64,000 nt of DNA. It comes from Marisa cornuarietis. Lineage: Eukaryota; Mollusca; Gastropoda; Architaenioglossa; Ampullariidae. The notes under the pieces are model-generated. The model was not told the origin of the DNA. It searched no databases and was given only the letters and a program-made list of their open reading frames with translations. Within the stretch, counting starts at the first letter, position 1. Every line of letters begins with the position of its first letter. Shown here piece after piece: positions 32,110-44,750 of this stretch. The stretch lies in contig SMMW01000605.1 of the NCBI GenBank assembly GCA_004794655.1, forward strand, positions 2,014,001 through 2,078,000, in the 5' to 3' direction. The translations under genes were made by a program, and so were the position numbers.

Positions 32110-34365
32110 ACTGACAACATGGCTAAGCAATGAAATATAGAATGACAACATTGCTGACAGGATGTCAACGTGATTTCAAAGAGGAACAATATGCAACAAG
32201 TGAGCAGCATAGGAGGATGTACCCGAGGCTGTAACATACAGGAAGGATAGAAAGGAACCACACAAATCCTCCACTGTCTACTCCACTACATGATCGGGTC
32301 TCAGAGAGGTGATATCCAATACCCAGGCGCTAAAAGCAGATTGTAGAGGGGGGCCAGGGCTTCCCAGTCAACAAAGCATCAATTCACTTCAAAATTCAGT
32401 CACACGGAGCAGATGTGATGCAGACAGACCCCCATTACTGGACACGAATGTTAATACCCCCACCAGCAATGGTGCAGCAGTCAACAGACATTGGGGTGAT
32501 CATCAGCACATGCAAGAGGAATCTTAGATGCTCTCAGAATCAAAGATGACAATGAAGCCAGCGAAGATCACAGGAAGGATATATATATCTCAAGATATAT
32601 GACCAATGAAACATGAAGTAACAATAAGCATTACTTCAGCTCACTAAGCTACACTTTTCTCTTTAACTTATAATAAACTGTTACAATACTGCACTAAATG
32701 TAACAACTGTTTTATTCTACTGAAGAAAATGTTTTATATAGTACTTTATATACTTTTATCATTGTACTTTCAGCATTGTATCAGTGAAGCATTCCAAGGT
32801 TCTTCAATTCCTCTGTGTGTTCATGTATGTGTATGCACATTTGCTCATATTTAGACAAGCAAGCAAGGACTTAGGACTTTACTTGGGTGTTGGTTGGTTA
32901 ATACTGGAAGTAGACATAGAGGCTAGCTGTACATAAATAATTACAATTCACAGAGGAAGTCACAAAAGGGCATGACTTTAAATGAATAAATGTAAGCCTC
33001 ACCACCAAACTATTTTCACAATTTCAAATATCCTCAACTGTCAGGCAGTGCAATGATGCTATTTTCAAAATGCAATGTCACGCTGTGTGCATTACAAGTA
33101 CAACTGTCCTAAGCTGTCTCCTAGACCCTTTGTGTAGAGTCTAGGACTCTTGTGTAAAATCCAGCAAACTATAGCCAATCCCTTCTCAAAATAGACTGTC
33201 ATGATTCCTCCCACTCTATATAGTGCCTTCTCTCATCTTAGGGACTAACTAGGTCTGTAGTCTTGATTAGCTACTGCCAGCTCAGTTTTTGTGAGGAATG
33301 ACAGAATATTTCTCTAATGACTAGGCAAAGCTGGTCTGTCTGTTTGTCTGTCTGTCTCTCTCTCTCACACACACCCCAATCATATATTTACATTCCCTGA
33401 TTATAAATAGCATTTGCTACATGTACAAGCTAGATTCTCATTATCTTGCCAACATCACCTCTTGCTACATGTGACAGAAAAGATACCCTCAGTTACGAAT
33501 TCTATATCCTCTATATGTTGCCACCCTTGTATTGTGCATGACATTTGAGCTGGACAGATGGTAGCAAGATAATGGGTCGGAACTGTGCTAGAATTATTAT
33601 GCAAGAGGATTTTTTTCAGCAGTGATACACTATGCCTTGTCCTTGATTATAAGTGGGTGACACTACACTTACCATAAAAATAAACTAGAAAACAATTGCA
33701 CATTTTAGATCACTAAAGATATGATTATTGTGACCAGTAAAGAACTTATGCAGCATTTTACTCTCGGTGTGACGTTTGGGCACAAAACAGAGGTAATAGG
33801 TATTAAAATTTATGCTTATGTCAAATTGCATTGTTTTCTTCCCAACAGGGATTAGCCCTCCACCCTCCACCAACACCCACACACAGACATATATAAATAT
33901 ATATATACACACAGTCTGTTGGAAATGATGTGAGAAAAAATGTACAAATGAAGCATTTTTCTCTTACTAAACTAGTGATGGGTACATAACATACAGATTT
34001 CATAACAAAGAAACATACATTTAAATATTACTTATTTGCATCTTAAATTCTTACCGCGTTGTCAATTTCCTTCAAAATGAGTGACACTAACAAAGCATAA
34101 CTTAACAAAGGCACAACAATTGTAAGTTATATTAGCAAAATAAAAAATGTAGAATCAGAAAAAAACAAATAATATCTTAACATGTGGAAAGGGGAAAGAA
34201 TTAATGATGAAAAATCATTAACATCTGATACCAGATATTGTGTGGTCTCACTATGTGCTAAAACAGCATGTACTAAGTTCTACAAATCGTACCAAGTTTT
34301 TAAATTTGTACTTTGTAGAGCCAGGTAGAAGGTTAAGATGGTAAAAATGCAGGTATTAAGATTCT
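32110..34365. other. Intergenic region downstream of gene C
   Basis: No gene was found. About 32630-32690 and 33205-33330 resemble the DNA downstream of gene B. Contains short CA and TC runs. Some of the right end must be 3' UTR of gene C. Confidence 0.45.
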
Positions 34366-37300
34366 TCACTTGCCCACTTGCCCATTCATTGTGGTGGGTT
34401 GGTAGCCCCAGTCATAATATGTGTACATTGGAGCAAAGTCTAGGGTTCCTTGAGTATATTCATTATCATCTTCATCTTTCACATTCACCTTCCCAAAGAC
34501 ACATTCATTATAGGAGGGTGGTGCTGAAACACGAGAAACGACCAAAATAAATTAGTTTTGCATCAACATAGACTTTACAAATCTGTATAACTATAAACAA
34601 GCAAAAGAACCAACTGTAGTGATGATGGTACACAAATTGCAGCTGCACAGAAAAACTACCACACTGCATTAAAAAATAAATAACTTTGCTATCAAATGTT
34701 ATAGGATTAAATTGGAAGCCTTAGAATTTACACTAGGATTATGGATGCTTAGAATAACATTGTAATCTCAAAGTAATCTAACCCACATTAAACTATAAAG
34801 TCAAAGTCATGAAACTATGTGCTAAACCTACAGAGGAATGTAAATAGTACAATTAAGCATAATAATTATAACACAATGAATTATGAAAGTATTTAACACT
34901 AAATATTTATAAAAATACAAACAAGCATGGATAAATGCATGCACACACATTCTCTTGATAGAACTATACAAACATTGAGTTCCAATGAACACATACGCAG
35001 GTTAGGAATACTGCTGGGTGGTACGTAGGGCATATAAGGCTCAAAAGGCGCAGATGGTGTGGCACCCACTCCACCTATCCCTGAGATGTTAGCAGCTCCT
35101 ACAGTCAGAGGGAATCCAGCTGGTGGCTGGAATGGCTGTGGAGCACGAGGAGGGCATAATTCAACCGCTTCGCGAAGAGGGATGGTGCCAATAATGATCT
35201 CCAGTGGTACTTCCAGATCAAATGAGAGGCCACTGGGGTCAACATTCAGCTTCAAGAAACCAAGAACAAACAGATTACTTTTCTTTCAGGGCTTGTACAT
35301 TCCGTCATGTTAATACTGGACTGGTGTTCTTTGGAGACTATAATTCTTGTGGACCAATCCAGAATGGACTCGATACACAGAATTAGATAACAATGTTGAC
35401 AAACATTTGAATTTAAAAGCCTGATTTATTGATAGGTAATGTGAAACTTTTTTCCAGTTAAACGTGTCATTTTCTTATTTTATCTAAGATAATTATCTTA
35501 CAGTTAAATAACTTATCATTTCTTTTAAATCCTACTGGTATTGAAATTAAAAAGCAAATATGAAAGTGGGTTACTAGTACTACTTGCATGTAAGTGGCTT
35601 GCTTCAAGCTCTTCTCTCACTGATTTCTAACCAGTTAGTCTTTTATCCAAAGAAAGACTTTGCAAAAGTGCATTGTGTTCGTTTATTCAATTTTCTTTAA
35701 AAATGTGGTGTGGTGATATTTACTAAATATATACATTTTGCAGCAGCCAACATTTAAAATGAACATACCTATAGGTCAGAAGGAGACAGTGACCCTAACT
35801 AAACATTGATCAAACATTATTCTTTTCTTCATTGACAACCAAAAGTAATACAAGTATATTTTACAGGAATAATTTTATGCCGGTGTAGCTCTAAGGACAA
35901 AGTAGTTCACAGTTACTGCCTGTAAAGAAAATACCTCACTTAAGTGTGGCTATGATATACTGACAACCTGCAAACTTCCTTACCTGCAAAATGTACTTAA
36001 TGTCAATAATTCTGCATCCTGCAAGGTGTGATGGGGGAAGTGGAGGAAGCACAAATACCTGCCCCTCCCATGAAAAGGACTGACCCTCTTCAATGGGACC
36101 TTCCACTAATCTACCGATCTCCTTCACAGATGTGCGGCTCTTGTTGGTTGCATGGAATGTTGTTATCTAAGGATTTAAAATATACTATCAGAATTATCAT
36201 CACACGGTACATAATTTACTTAAGACATAAGTCCACAGGAAATTCAGATTTCTCTGATCATACCAGTTGATATGCTACATGAGTCATAAGGAAATTTATG
36301 GATGTCAACAGGATTGGTAATGATAAGAAAGTGAAAAACTGTGCTGCTTGATGCTTGAAGTTTAGGAAGAAGGCTACTTAAAGTATATGAACAGTGACTG
36401 GATCAACTACTATTATTTAAACACCAAAGTTCCTGAAAACAAACTGCACATGAAATACAGCAACATACCACAATATAAGTAATTAATGTTTTCAGTGTAA
36501 GCCAGACCTTTCTTTTGTGAGTACAGAGCTTTTTTTCAGGAAATCATAAGAAACTTGCATGTCTCACCATTCTCAGGTCTATATAAGACTTGTCCATTTT
36601 CCGATTACTGTTGTTTCTGATATGGGCCAACAATTTAATAGCCTCCCCTGGAACATAACCACGGCGTTCAAGGCGAAATGATGCTGTGATGGGTCCACTG
36701 GCGCAACACAGACAGCACAAAGTCTTCTCTTTCCTACCCTCTGCAGGCATCTATCACGTAAAATACCAAAGTCACAGCACATACTAAACTAAAAAGTGCA
36801 GTTAGTGAAATAATAATAATAATAATAAATGCATGATTTGTATAGCACGTTCTCATGCCCGTAAGCAGCATGCTCTCAGCACTTGAGTCCAAGAACAAGA
36901 CATGGACAACAAATGAACGAACAGAAAGATGAACAGCAGTATTGATGACTAATAAAAGACAAATACAGATACAAAGAGGAAATTTTGTGACAAAAACTAA
37001 GAGTGTCATGATTCAGTAAAGGAAGATGAGTAAGGAAGTAGCAATGAACAGAAAGGTGAAGGGGAGAGGGGGATGAAAAAGTAGCATTGTGTTGACTGTT
37101 GTTAGGAATAATGCTGAAGAAAGAGTGTTTTCAGAGCACATTTAAAAGATTAAATGGTGGATAGGTGGCGGATATGGAAGGGGAGAGAGTTCCATTGTTT
37201 TGCTGCCCAGTAACTAAAAATCATGTCACCATGTGTTTTTGTTCTCGTGACAGGAATAGTTAGGAGACAGTCATCAGACCTAATACTTTTAGGTGATCTC

Positions 37301-39255
37301 CCTTTTGCAGAAAAGACAGATTATTCTGCCATGTATTAAAAACAAATAATTGGATGTTACCACAAATAAAGTTCCTGAATGAATGACAGATGACTGTTAA
37401 CTCAGCGTTGACAGCAACTTTCCAGTTCTAATAGCTAAAATAAGGAGAACAATCCAAATTTCTTTCTGATGAGATAAAAAAAAAAAATGCACATTTTAAA
37501 AGTTACCACAGCATTTGCATTGGCATTCAGGTCCAAAATGCCAATGGTGGTGAAAGGGTGCTTGGTTGTGTGATCAAACTTCCATGGCCTATCAATAGTA
37601 GCTTTCACAAAGTACCGCACATAACCATTTTCGCCTTCAAAGGACGATGGAAGGTTTGGAGGAAGAACAAAGCAGAATGGAAAAGTGGTCCGGCCAGCTG
37701 CAAGTTTAATTTTGTCAATTCCCTGCTTTGGCCCTGAAATGAGAAACATTTTTTGAATGGTTCTGTATACTTTCGACACTTAAAAAACCTGCGCTTGTCT
37801 AACAAATCACTGCTCCTGCTGTGTTCCAGCTGCAGTGTTGTGTCTGAAATGTTTGCATCATATATGAAAAGATGTTTATTTCAGATTATTTCATAACAAT
37901 CTTGCAATATACAAACAGGAATGCAGGTAAATAAATGGGCAGATTAAAAATACAAACAAAATACAATGCAGGACAGTAAGGCTATCATGAATATGGAAAA
38001 CATTCATCCCATCATGTGGCCTGCCCAGATTCAGATGGCCAAGTGGTTAGAAATTCGGTGTCAGAATGGTTTCATACACAACAGCTTGTTTGATAACCAA
38101 AGGGTGCCGTGTACCAGCTGTGGACAAGGGCTAGAGAAGGAAATGAAATGAGGGACAAGAGCTGGGAACTGCCCTCACATCAAAGCTAGCCCTGAGAAAA
38201 GTGTGATCCATAACACCTCCTGCCCCAATGACCAGAAGGACAGAGAACTATATTTTGCCATGACTAGACTATTTTCTTGGTCTTTTGGATATTCAGATAA
38301 AAATAAATAATAAACGTAATACAGTATCTTGACAGGTTCCAGTTGCATAAGCAATGTAAAAAAGAATATTGTCTTTCAGTTGTGCAATGACCAGTAGAAA
38401 TAGAATAGAAAATATTTTGTTGGGCTTTGGTTTACTGTAAGTAATTTTCAGCCCTGTTTTAAGCAATGATGATTTTAACTTTATAGTACATGTGTATATT
38501 TATGGACTGGTCACACAATCCATATTTCCTGACTGAAACATCAAAATTCATAAAATGAGATGTAGTCACTGCAGCTTACAGATTCCAAACAGTAACACCT
38601 CTTGTTCAAAGTACTTTTCACTAGCCCGGTAATGATGAGTCTCAGTTCTCTGATCATCGCCTGTGCCTGTTGAGTGCTCTTCTGTCCAATGAACATATGC
38701 CTTGCCCTCAAATTTCAGTCTGATCCCTGGAAACACAAATGTTCCCCAAAAAAATGTTTATACTCTCTTATCAGCAGTCTTACAAAATTAAGCAAAGACA
38801 GACTTTATATAACAATAACACAACCTTACCGATTACTAGTGTTATTGAAAGTTTGTTATTCTACATTCAACAAGACTACAGTTATAAACTGTTAATATTC
38901 TCAAATCAGCCTACATGATTAAGTAAATAAATCTAGATAATACCCTTATCTAATCTACCTTCACTGTTTGAGCTCATAGACAGTTTGTTAACATCCAGTC
39001 TATCAAGGCCAGAATTAAAAATTTTGTAAGTTACAAGTAGCCCACTGCATCTGAGCACATTATGGGAGGTGGGGTACTTTTAAGTGGCCCACCCTGTACT
39101 TAAACCAAAGAAAAATATGGCCTTCAGAATACTTCACCTCTCATTTTCATTTCCTCTTTTAGTTCCACAGTACAGTGACCCTGCACATTCTGGCCAGCAT
39201 AGAACACACCTCGGAAATCACTGAATGTAATTTTAAAGCTGTTCAGCTTTCCCAT
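34366..39255 (-). CDS. Alpha-arrestin (ARRDC-type) gene C, 422 aa
   Basis: Seven coding exons on the minus strand: 39255-39138, 38726-38580, 37733-37507, 36750-36568, 36166-35984, 35249-34997 and 34523-34366. The sum is 1269 nt, 422 codons plus TGA. Domains follow A and B: N domain in exons 1-3 (start MGKLNSFKI), C domain in exons 4-6 with CCLCC, Pro- and Gly-rich linker in exon 6 (longer than in the other copies), and PPSY at 372-375. The C-terminus is TTMNGQVGK rather than TTMNGK: a small duplication of the GGGCAAGT type replaced the usual stop by a few extra residues. The acceptor TTTTCTGCAG lies 1 nt upstream of the ATG, and a likely non-coding exon ends at 40057. A LINE fragment sits in intron 3 and a possible SINE in intron 2. 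Expected role is a NEDD4-type ligase adaptor for membrane proteins. Confidence 0.94.
36810..37300 (-). mobile_element. LINE 3' fragment in intron 3 of gene C
   Basis: On the minus strand the part near 37100-37220 reads WAAKQWNSLPFHIRHLSTI before a stop, the same C-terminal LINE motif as QQWNSLPHHIRHSAS in the LINE at 26 kb. It ends in an ATT triplet tail at about 36811-36830. It is a dead-on-arrival, 5'-truncated copy. Confidence 0.7.
38028..38240 (+). mobile_element. Possible tRNA-like SINE in intron 2 of gene C
   Basis: AGATGGCCAAGTGGTTAGA resembles a tRNA A-box region, and a G/A-rich body follows. No clear B box or tail is seen, so this is tentative. A similar GATAGTCAAGTGGTTAGAGC is at about 48223 in gene D. 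Confidence 0.3.
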
Positions 39256-40049
39256 TCTGCAGAAAATATTAGCAAGAAAGTCACAAAATGCCATAGCAGA
39301 ATGTCAAAAGTTCTGACTTCAAGATGCTCTACATGCCATGAGATAAAATTGAATTTAAAACTGAAAAATTAAAGAGAACAATTTAAATTACAAAGCACGG
39401 GTCTGAATAGATAACAAAAATTACAAGCTGAACTGCACAACTTTGTTCTTAACATAGATTACATGAAAGAGAAAACACCCACAACATTGAGAATACTCTT
39501 TACAAAGCAACAGCAAAGGTGTTATGTATCTCTACCACCAAGCCAACAACTTGAAGGCATTAGTAGGGAGGTAGGGATTATCAGTGAAACCAATCTGTCT
39601 TATGTACTGTCCTATCATTCTTTCAAATTGCAGTTTTTGGTCTTGATTGGAAGGCGCAAGACATTTATATAAGTAATCAAATCATACAAATAATTAATTC
39701 AATAAAACGTTGGAGTCATCAAGATTTCTAAACAACTTTAATTGTTTTGGAAGGATTGTGCTAGAACTGGGGTTAGAGTTCAGGCTATAGGCTTATCCAC
39801 TTTCAGGATTTATATATATGCCCATAACCTATGAAATGAATTCTTCTTTTAACGTCAATGCGTAATGACTCTCTCTAAGCAAATTTAACTGAATCTTCAT
39901 ATTAAAATTAGAGGCAATATTTACAGTCCTGGAAGGCGATTTCTGAGGGTGATAATACCTTGTTCGTAAAAACATATGTCAGCAAATGCGACTGAAAATT
40001 ATTGAAACAGACATGATCCATAATAAGCCTGCATCATGACTTTATCTGC

Positions 40050-40075
40050 CACTTACCTCGGAAGTTTCGAGCTGA
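40050..40075 (-). other. Probable 5' non-coding exon end (splice donor) of gene C
   Basis: On the minus strand GAACTTGATCAGCTCGAAAC runs into TTCCGAG and then GTAAGTGGC (last exon base 40057). The same sequence with few changes precedes a GTAAGTGAT donor upstream of gene D. Conservation in two paralogs supports a real non-coding exon. Confidence 0.6.
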
Positions 40076-40089
40076 TCAAGTTCCGAGGT

Positions 40090-41833
40090 AGGTCTAGTGA
40101 TCACCTGTCAAGTGAAGGGCCGTACAGTTTAACAGCTGAACAACATCAAGCTTGAAGTTAAAACGATCCCAACAAGTGTTGTTTTGGTTTTAAATGATTC
40201 AATACTTTAATTATGACGACCTCCGATTCCTGTATCCAACTCAGTAGGAGCTATAGCGAACTCCACGTGTCTCACTGGCACAGTATATGAATCAATTGCA
40301 TGCCATCGTCTTTACCGGGGCACAGCTGCAAGCCCGCAAGCCGACATCCACAAGCACAGCTGCAGAAGCTGACGAGTGCAACTGTCGAGTCTCGATCAGA
40401 AGGTGGACCATGCTCCATCCATCCGAACATAGATTAGAATGGCAAAGTAATAATGCCAAAGCTCAAAATCTGTCTAGATGCTGCTGCTGCAAGATGAATA
40501 ATTTATAGGGGTGCGATCAAACAGAACATTTAGCAGACTAGGTCAGTGGATAATTAATTGCACAGGGATAGGGTTTGTACTGCCAAGACTATAACAGTTT
40601 CGGTACGCCAAGTCCATGTGCACATCCCCCCCCCCACCCGCGCTCTCGCTGCTGCTGCGTGTGGGCTGGCTTGCTCCGGATACAGCCGGTGCCAGTTAAA
40701 CACGGACAGTGGATGTAAATGCATACAGTATATGTCTGTGTGTGAGAGAATGGTAGTTGTGATCGGAGGAGAGGATAGGAAGCAGGGCTGAACGGTATTT
40801 TCTGATTATAAATAATTCTCTCTACATGCATGTGTGTGTGTGTGTGTGCGCGTGCACACACACACGCACATACTTTAAAATTCCGCATATGAGAACCAAA
40901 GTGGCACTCTTAAAATCCCTGACATGTCAGTGATGATACCCGGCCGTCTCAGCTGGGTGCATGGCACGGCTCCAATTTATTTTGTCCCAAGCCGTCCGAG
41001 CGACGATCTTGCGGGTCGAGCCCATACTGTATGTACGGAGCCTCTCCTCACTGTATATATTATCAAGGCACACACATAATACAAAATTATTGCAAAAGAG
41101 CAAAGGACGCCGAGGCGGCTCCCTGGAGATGTACATCGCATTATGTCGGGGAGACATGGGTTCTGTATCGACCCTGGTGCTGACTGCATGGCACAAAGAG
41201 ACGGAAGTCCACATACGTGGTGCTGTGACTTGACTACTTGAACAGCTCTCCTCACTTTTGGTTTTTGCTTGGATTTGTTGTGCTGTAGTGCCTATTGTAC
41301 CGACCTGCACTTTTTAGCGAATTCACCGGCATTGTGTTTGACTGTTTACTTGCCTGTCGCCTTTTTGTTTTTCCTCCCCTGATAATAACTCGATCTCTCA
41401 TCGCCGTTAATCCTCTGTGGCTAGTGCCATCACAGTTTCTTCATTTTTACAAGTCGTCTTTGCAATACACTATAGACATCAGTGCCAAAGAGCCATGCAT
41501 GTGCTTAACATTTTACTGCAATTTCTGCTTTGTGATCATCTGAACATTCTCCTGACGATTTGGTCTACGTTTCTGATTCTGGATCTGTTCTGTTCCAGTC
41601 ACATATGAGTTTCCCATCTGTATATCTGTCTTACCGACATCTTTTCACATATTAACTTCACACACAGAGCCACAGGAATTTTGTCTGTCTTGTGTTTTTG
41701 TGTTTTTATTGCGTGGAGAGCCTGGGTATGGCTGGGATCCCACACTGTAAAAGCTCACATCATTTCCAACGAGCCGAGGCAAATGCATATCACAGACTTA
41801 GTTAACTGAAAGACAGTATACAGAATACGTACG
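40090..41833. other. Intergenic region upstream of gene C
   Basis: It should hold the promoter of gene C, but no convincing TATA box is seen. It contains (GT)n/(CA)n at about 40829-40866 and no recognised gene. Confidence 0.4.
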
Positions 41834-41982
41834 CAGTGGCGTAGGAAGATGCTCGGCTTTGGGGGGGGGGGGGCAAGCTCCATGCTGACAATGAATAACG
41901 TTCACATTCTTGCCTTCCCAGCATCTTTTTTTTTTTTTTAGGGTTTTTTTTTTTGTTTTTGTTTTTTGTTCCTACGCCACTG
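41834..41982 (+). mobile_element. 149-bp MITE (CAGTGGCGTAGGAA family), copy 2
   Basis: Same terminal repeats as the copy in the LINE at 26.1 kb, opposite orientation. It is flanked by GTACG on both sides (41829-41833 and 41983-41987). The interior poly-G and poly-T runs differ in length between copies, while GAATAACGTTCACATTC is shared. Confidence 0.9.
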
Positions 41983-42089
41983 GTACGTGCATGGGTGCTA
42001 GACGCTGGATGGTAATCGCAAAGTTCATGATAGTCCTTTGACCTTTACTGGTCATCAGGAGAGGGAAGAGGTGGGCTGGATGGATGCTG

Positions 42090-42490
42090 CAGAAGCCAAC
42101 AAAGTTCAAGGCCTTCGATGAGCGCAGGCAAGCAGGTCTAGAGGGTATGGGCGGGGTGGGTGATCTAATTCTTTATGTTGGCGCTTACCATTTTTTTAAT
42201 GAAAGAAATCTGGCAAGTTTGCTGCTCCGTTGGACTGTTTCCAGACCAGCACTAGACTCTGTCAAACGCCTTGTGAAAGTCGAGGGAGTTGTGGAGGATA
42301 TCCCGCTCATGCTGCAGGTGCTTTTCTATCAGGACATGGGAGGTGATGAGCCGATCAACTGGATTTCAAGGTCTAAAGACAGCCTTTCCTTCTGCTACAG
42401 TTCGATATCACTCGTGGTCTTCATGATCTTCTCGATTGCTCTGCCAATCGCTTTGCTTTGGTTGCTGATTAGATTGACCCTTTTGTAGTT
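42090..42490 (-). pseudogene. LINE reverse transcriptase fragment
   Basis: On the minus strand one frame reads LIEKHLQHERDILHNSLDFH and then KAFDRV before a stop. This is the RT block with the first catalytic Asp. Earlier, in another frame, NLISNQSKAIGRAIEKIM matches the start of the fingers domain. Stops and frame changes show decay. It is a different LINE family from the 26-28 kb RT, and probably the family of the fragments at 50.3 and 61 kb. A plus-strand ORF over the same bases is a shadow. Confidence 0.7.
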
Positions 42491-43854
42491 GTAAAGTTTA
42501 TTTTTATGGGAACTGGTTATACCTTCCTTGTATCATTATTTTCGTTCCATTTATTTATTTATTCTGCACTGACTATAGCGAGGACCGTTTTAAAAATTGC
42601 TTCTTCTCCATTCTGCTTGAACAGTTTAGTTAGTGCATGATGCACACATGATCTGTTTCCTCTCTTTATACTGTGTAGACCGCTTCCCACAAGACTATAA
42701 TAGGTCTGCAGTCTTCTCGTCTGATGGCCTATGAGGATGTGATGCTTGTCAGAAAGTTGTACAGGTCGTTGTTCAAACCACAAGTTTAGTAAAAGAGAGG
42801 TTTTCTGTGAGAAGGTAACCGCTGCTATCTTTGATCACTGAAGTTATTGTTGTCATGTCCTGGTAGAGTTTCTCAGGAAGAAAAGATCCTCCCCATCTGT
42901 CGTCGATCGCATGCCTCCAGGAATCACCCGGAACATTGCAAAAGGGATCAATAAGACAATAACTCTAACATCACAAGTGTTTATAGGTCTGGTTATGGTG
43001 TCAAGGGCGGGATCATATTTATAAATACTGGTAATGTAACAGATGTGTACATTTTTAAAATCAACCTTTAACGGAGGGGATATATCACCAGTGTGCTGTC
43101 ACTGAGTGTTAGTTGTAGGGGTTTGTGCTCTCCCTTAGTACATGTTAGTCGATCAGCTGTAGTGGTTATATCATCAGTGTGCTCTCACTAAAGTGTTACT
43201 CAGCTGTAGGAGTCAGACAGCCTGGCGACATGACCATAAGGCCGAATCAATGGGAAGCCAATGAATTTAACTAAGAAATCATGTGTGAGGTTGTCGATGT
43301 TCACACAGTAATGGGTGCTTGGCAAATGCATGGAAAACAGTACAAGAAAGATATGGATTCTTCACTGCTTCCATTTGTCATAAAAATCAACAAAAAGACA
43401 CCCATAGCTTAAAATGGCATTTATTGTATAGGATACCATAGTGGTGTAAAAATCTCTAAAAAGTGACAAAGGCAACAAAAAAATATATATTATAAAACTG
43501 AGAAGTTAATGTGACACTATTTCCTCAAAAACATAATTTAAAAATAATATGCTGCAATCAGCACAGAAGTATCATAGGAGAGGTCACAGCAGTTGCAATA
43601 AATAAAAATAATGGACATTCACACACTCTAATACTATTTGTGAATATTGTTCATGGATACTTAAATCACTACAAACATGCGGGAAAACAAGAATAATGAA
43701 CATCACTACAGTTAAAATTCTTACATTTTTCTCCACTTGAACAATTTTAACAATAATGTATTAAATATTACCAGTTTTGTTTTTCATCTTTGGGTAACTA
43801 ATATACCACATGCAAACCACACTCACTCACATTTTCACACACACACACACACAC
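42491..43854. other. Intergenic, nothing recognised
   Basis: Words such as GTGTGCTGTCACTGAGTGTTA and GTGTGCTCTCACTAAAGTGTTA recur at about 43090-43190, a degenerate two-copy tandem repeat of roughly 90 bp. Confidence 0.4.
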
Positions 43855-44031
43855 CAGAGCCCGCGCTAGGGTGGGGTGAGCAGGACGACCGCTCCAGGCC
43901 CCGCACCTGAGGGGGCTCCACAAAGGAGATTTTATTATATGGTATATAGCCTACTCTTACAGCTAAAGTCCCCGCATGTAACATTTGGCAAGGGCCCCAT
44001 GGGGCCCCACGTCTTCCTAATATCGGCTCTG
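43855..44031. mobile_element. hAT-like MITE inside a CA repeat
   Basis: The left end is CAGAGCCCGCGCTAGG; the right end in reverse is CAGAGCCGATATTAGG. It has C/G-rich ends with runs of GGGGCCCC. CA microsatellite lies on both sides, so the insertion split a CA repeat. Because of this the 8-bp duplication expected for hAT cannot be verified. Confidence 0.6.
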
Positions 44032-44750
44032 CACAAACACACACACACACACACACATTCTAGCAACAAAGAAAAGAAATAGCACTCTGTGCTAAAGATG
44101 TTTTTCATCTATTGTGTATTATATACTTTCCCTGTAATATGTTGTATCCTAATCTTTTTGAATTGGCCCAAAGACCTAACAAAATTAACAATTCGTATTC
44201 ATGTATACATGTACATTCATTTGCTTCTCAACACATTCACAAGTTCAAAGTTTTGCTGGGAGGGTGGGTGGGGACAGCATCAGAGGCTTCAAAGATGGAA
44301 AGATTTGTAGATGTATATATGTGTGCATAGATCCATAGGTATATATGAGTGCAAAAATGCACAAATCAAACTAAGTATTTTTGTCACACCATCATTTAGT
44401 GATAGATTCCGTACACATTTTGTCATCATGGTTTCATGAAGCACAAGTAGCTGCGTATGTGCATGGTAATGTCTAAATTCATTTGCAGACATGAACTACA
44501 GTGTATCACAAAGACAATCTCCTCCCCCAAAGGCACAACACTAATAATTGACTATAAACATTTTTTTTAAAAAGAAGACAATAAGGAAAACGAATATGTG
44601 TATTGTTTTTCTTTTCTTTGAGGAATAGCTGGTCAAACTTTAAGCTTATCAAACAGCAAAATCGTATTTGTTATACATTCTACAAAGTAAAGCAAATTTT
44701 CAAAAGACCAAATTTTGTACCAGGAAGGAGATTATAAGCATTAAGGTGCT
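44032..44750. other. Intergenic region downstream of gene D
   Basis: No gene was found. The right part should be the 3' UTR of gene D. Confidence 0.4.

Noticed and set aside
42084..42488. Plus-strand ORF of 134 aa with a hydrophobic C-terminus
   Set aside because: The opposite strand contains a recognisable decayed LINE reverse transcriptase; this frame is its shadow.
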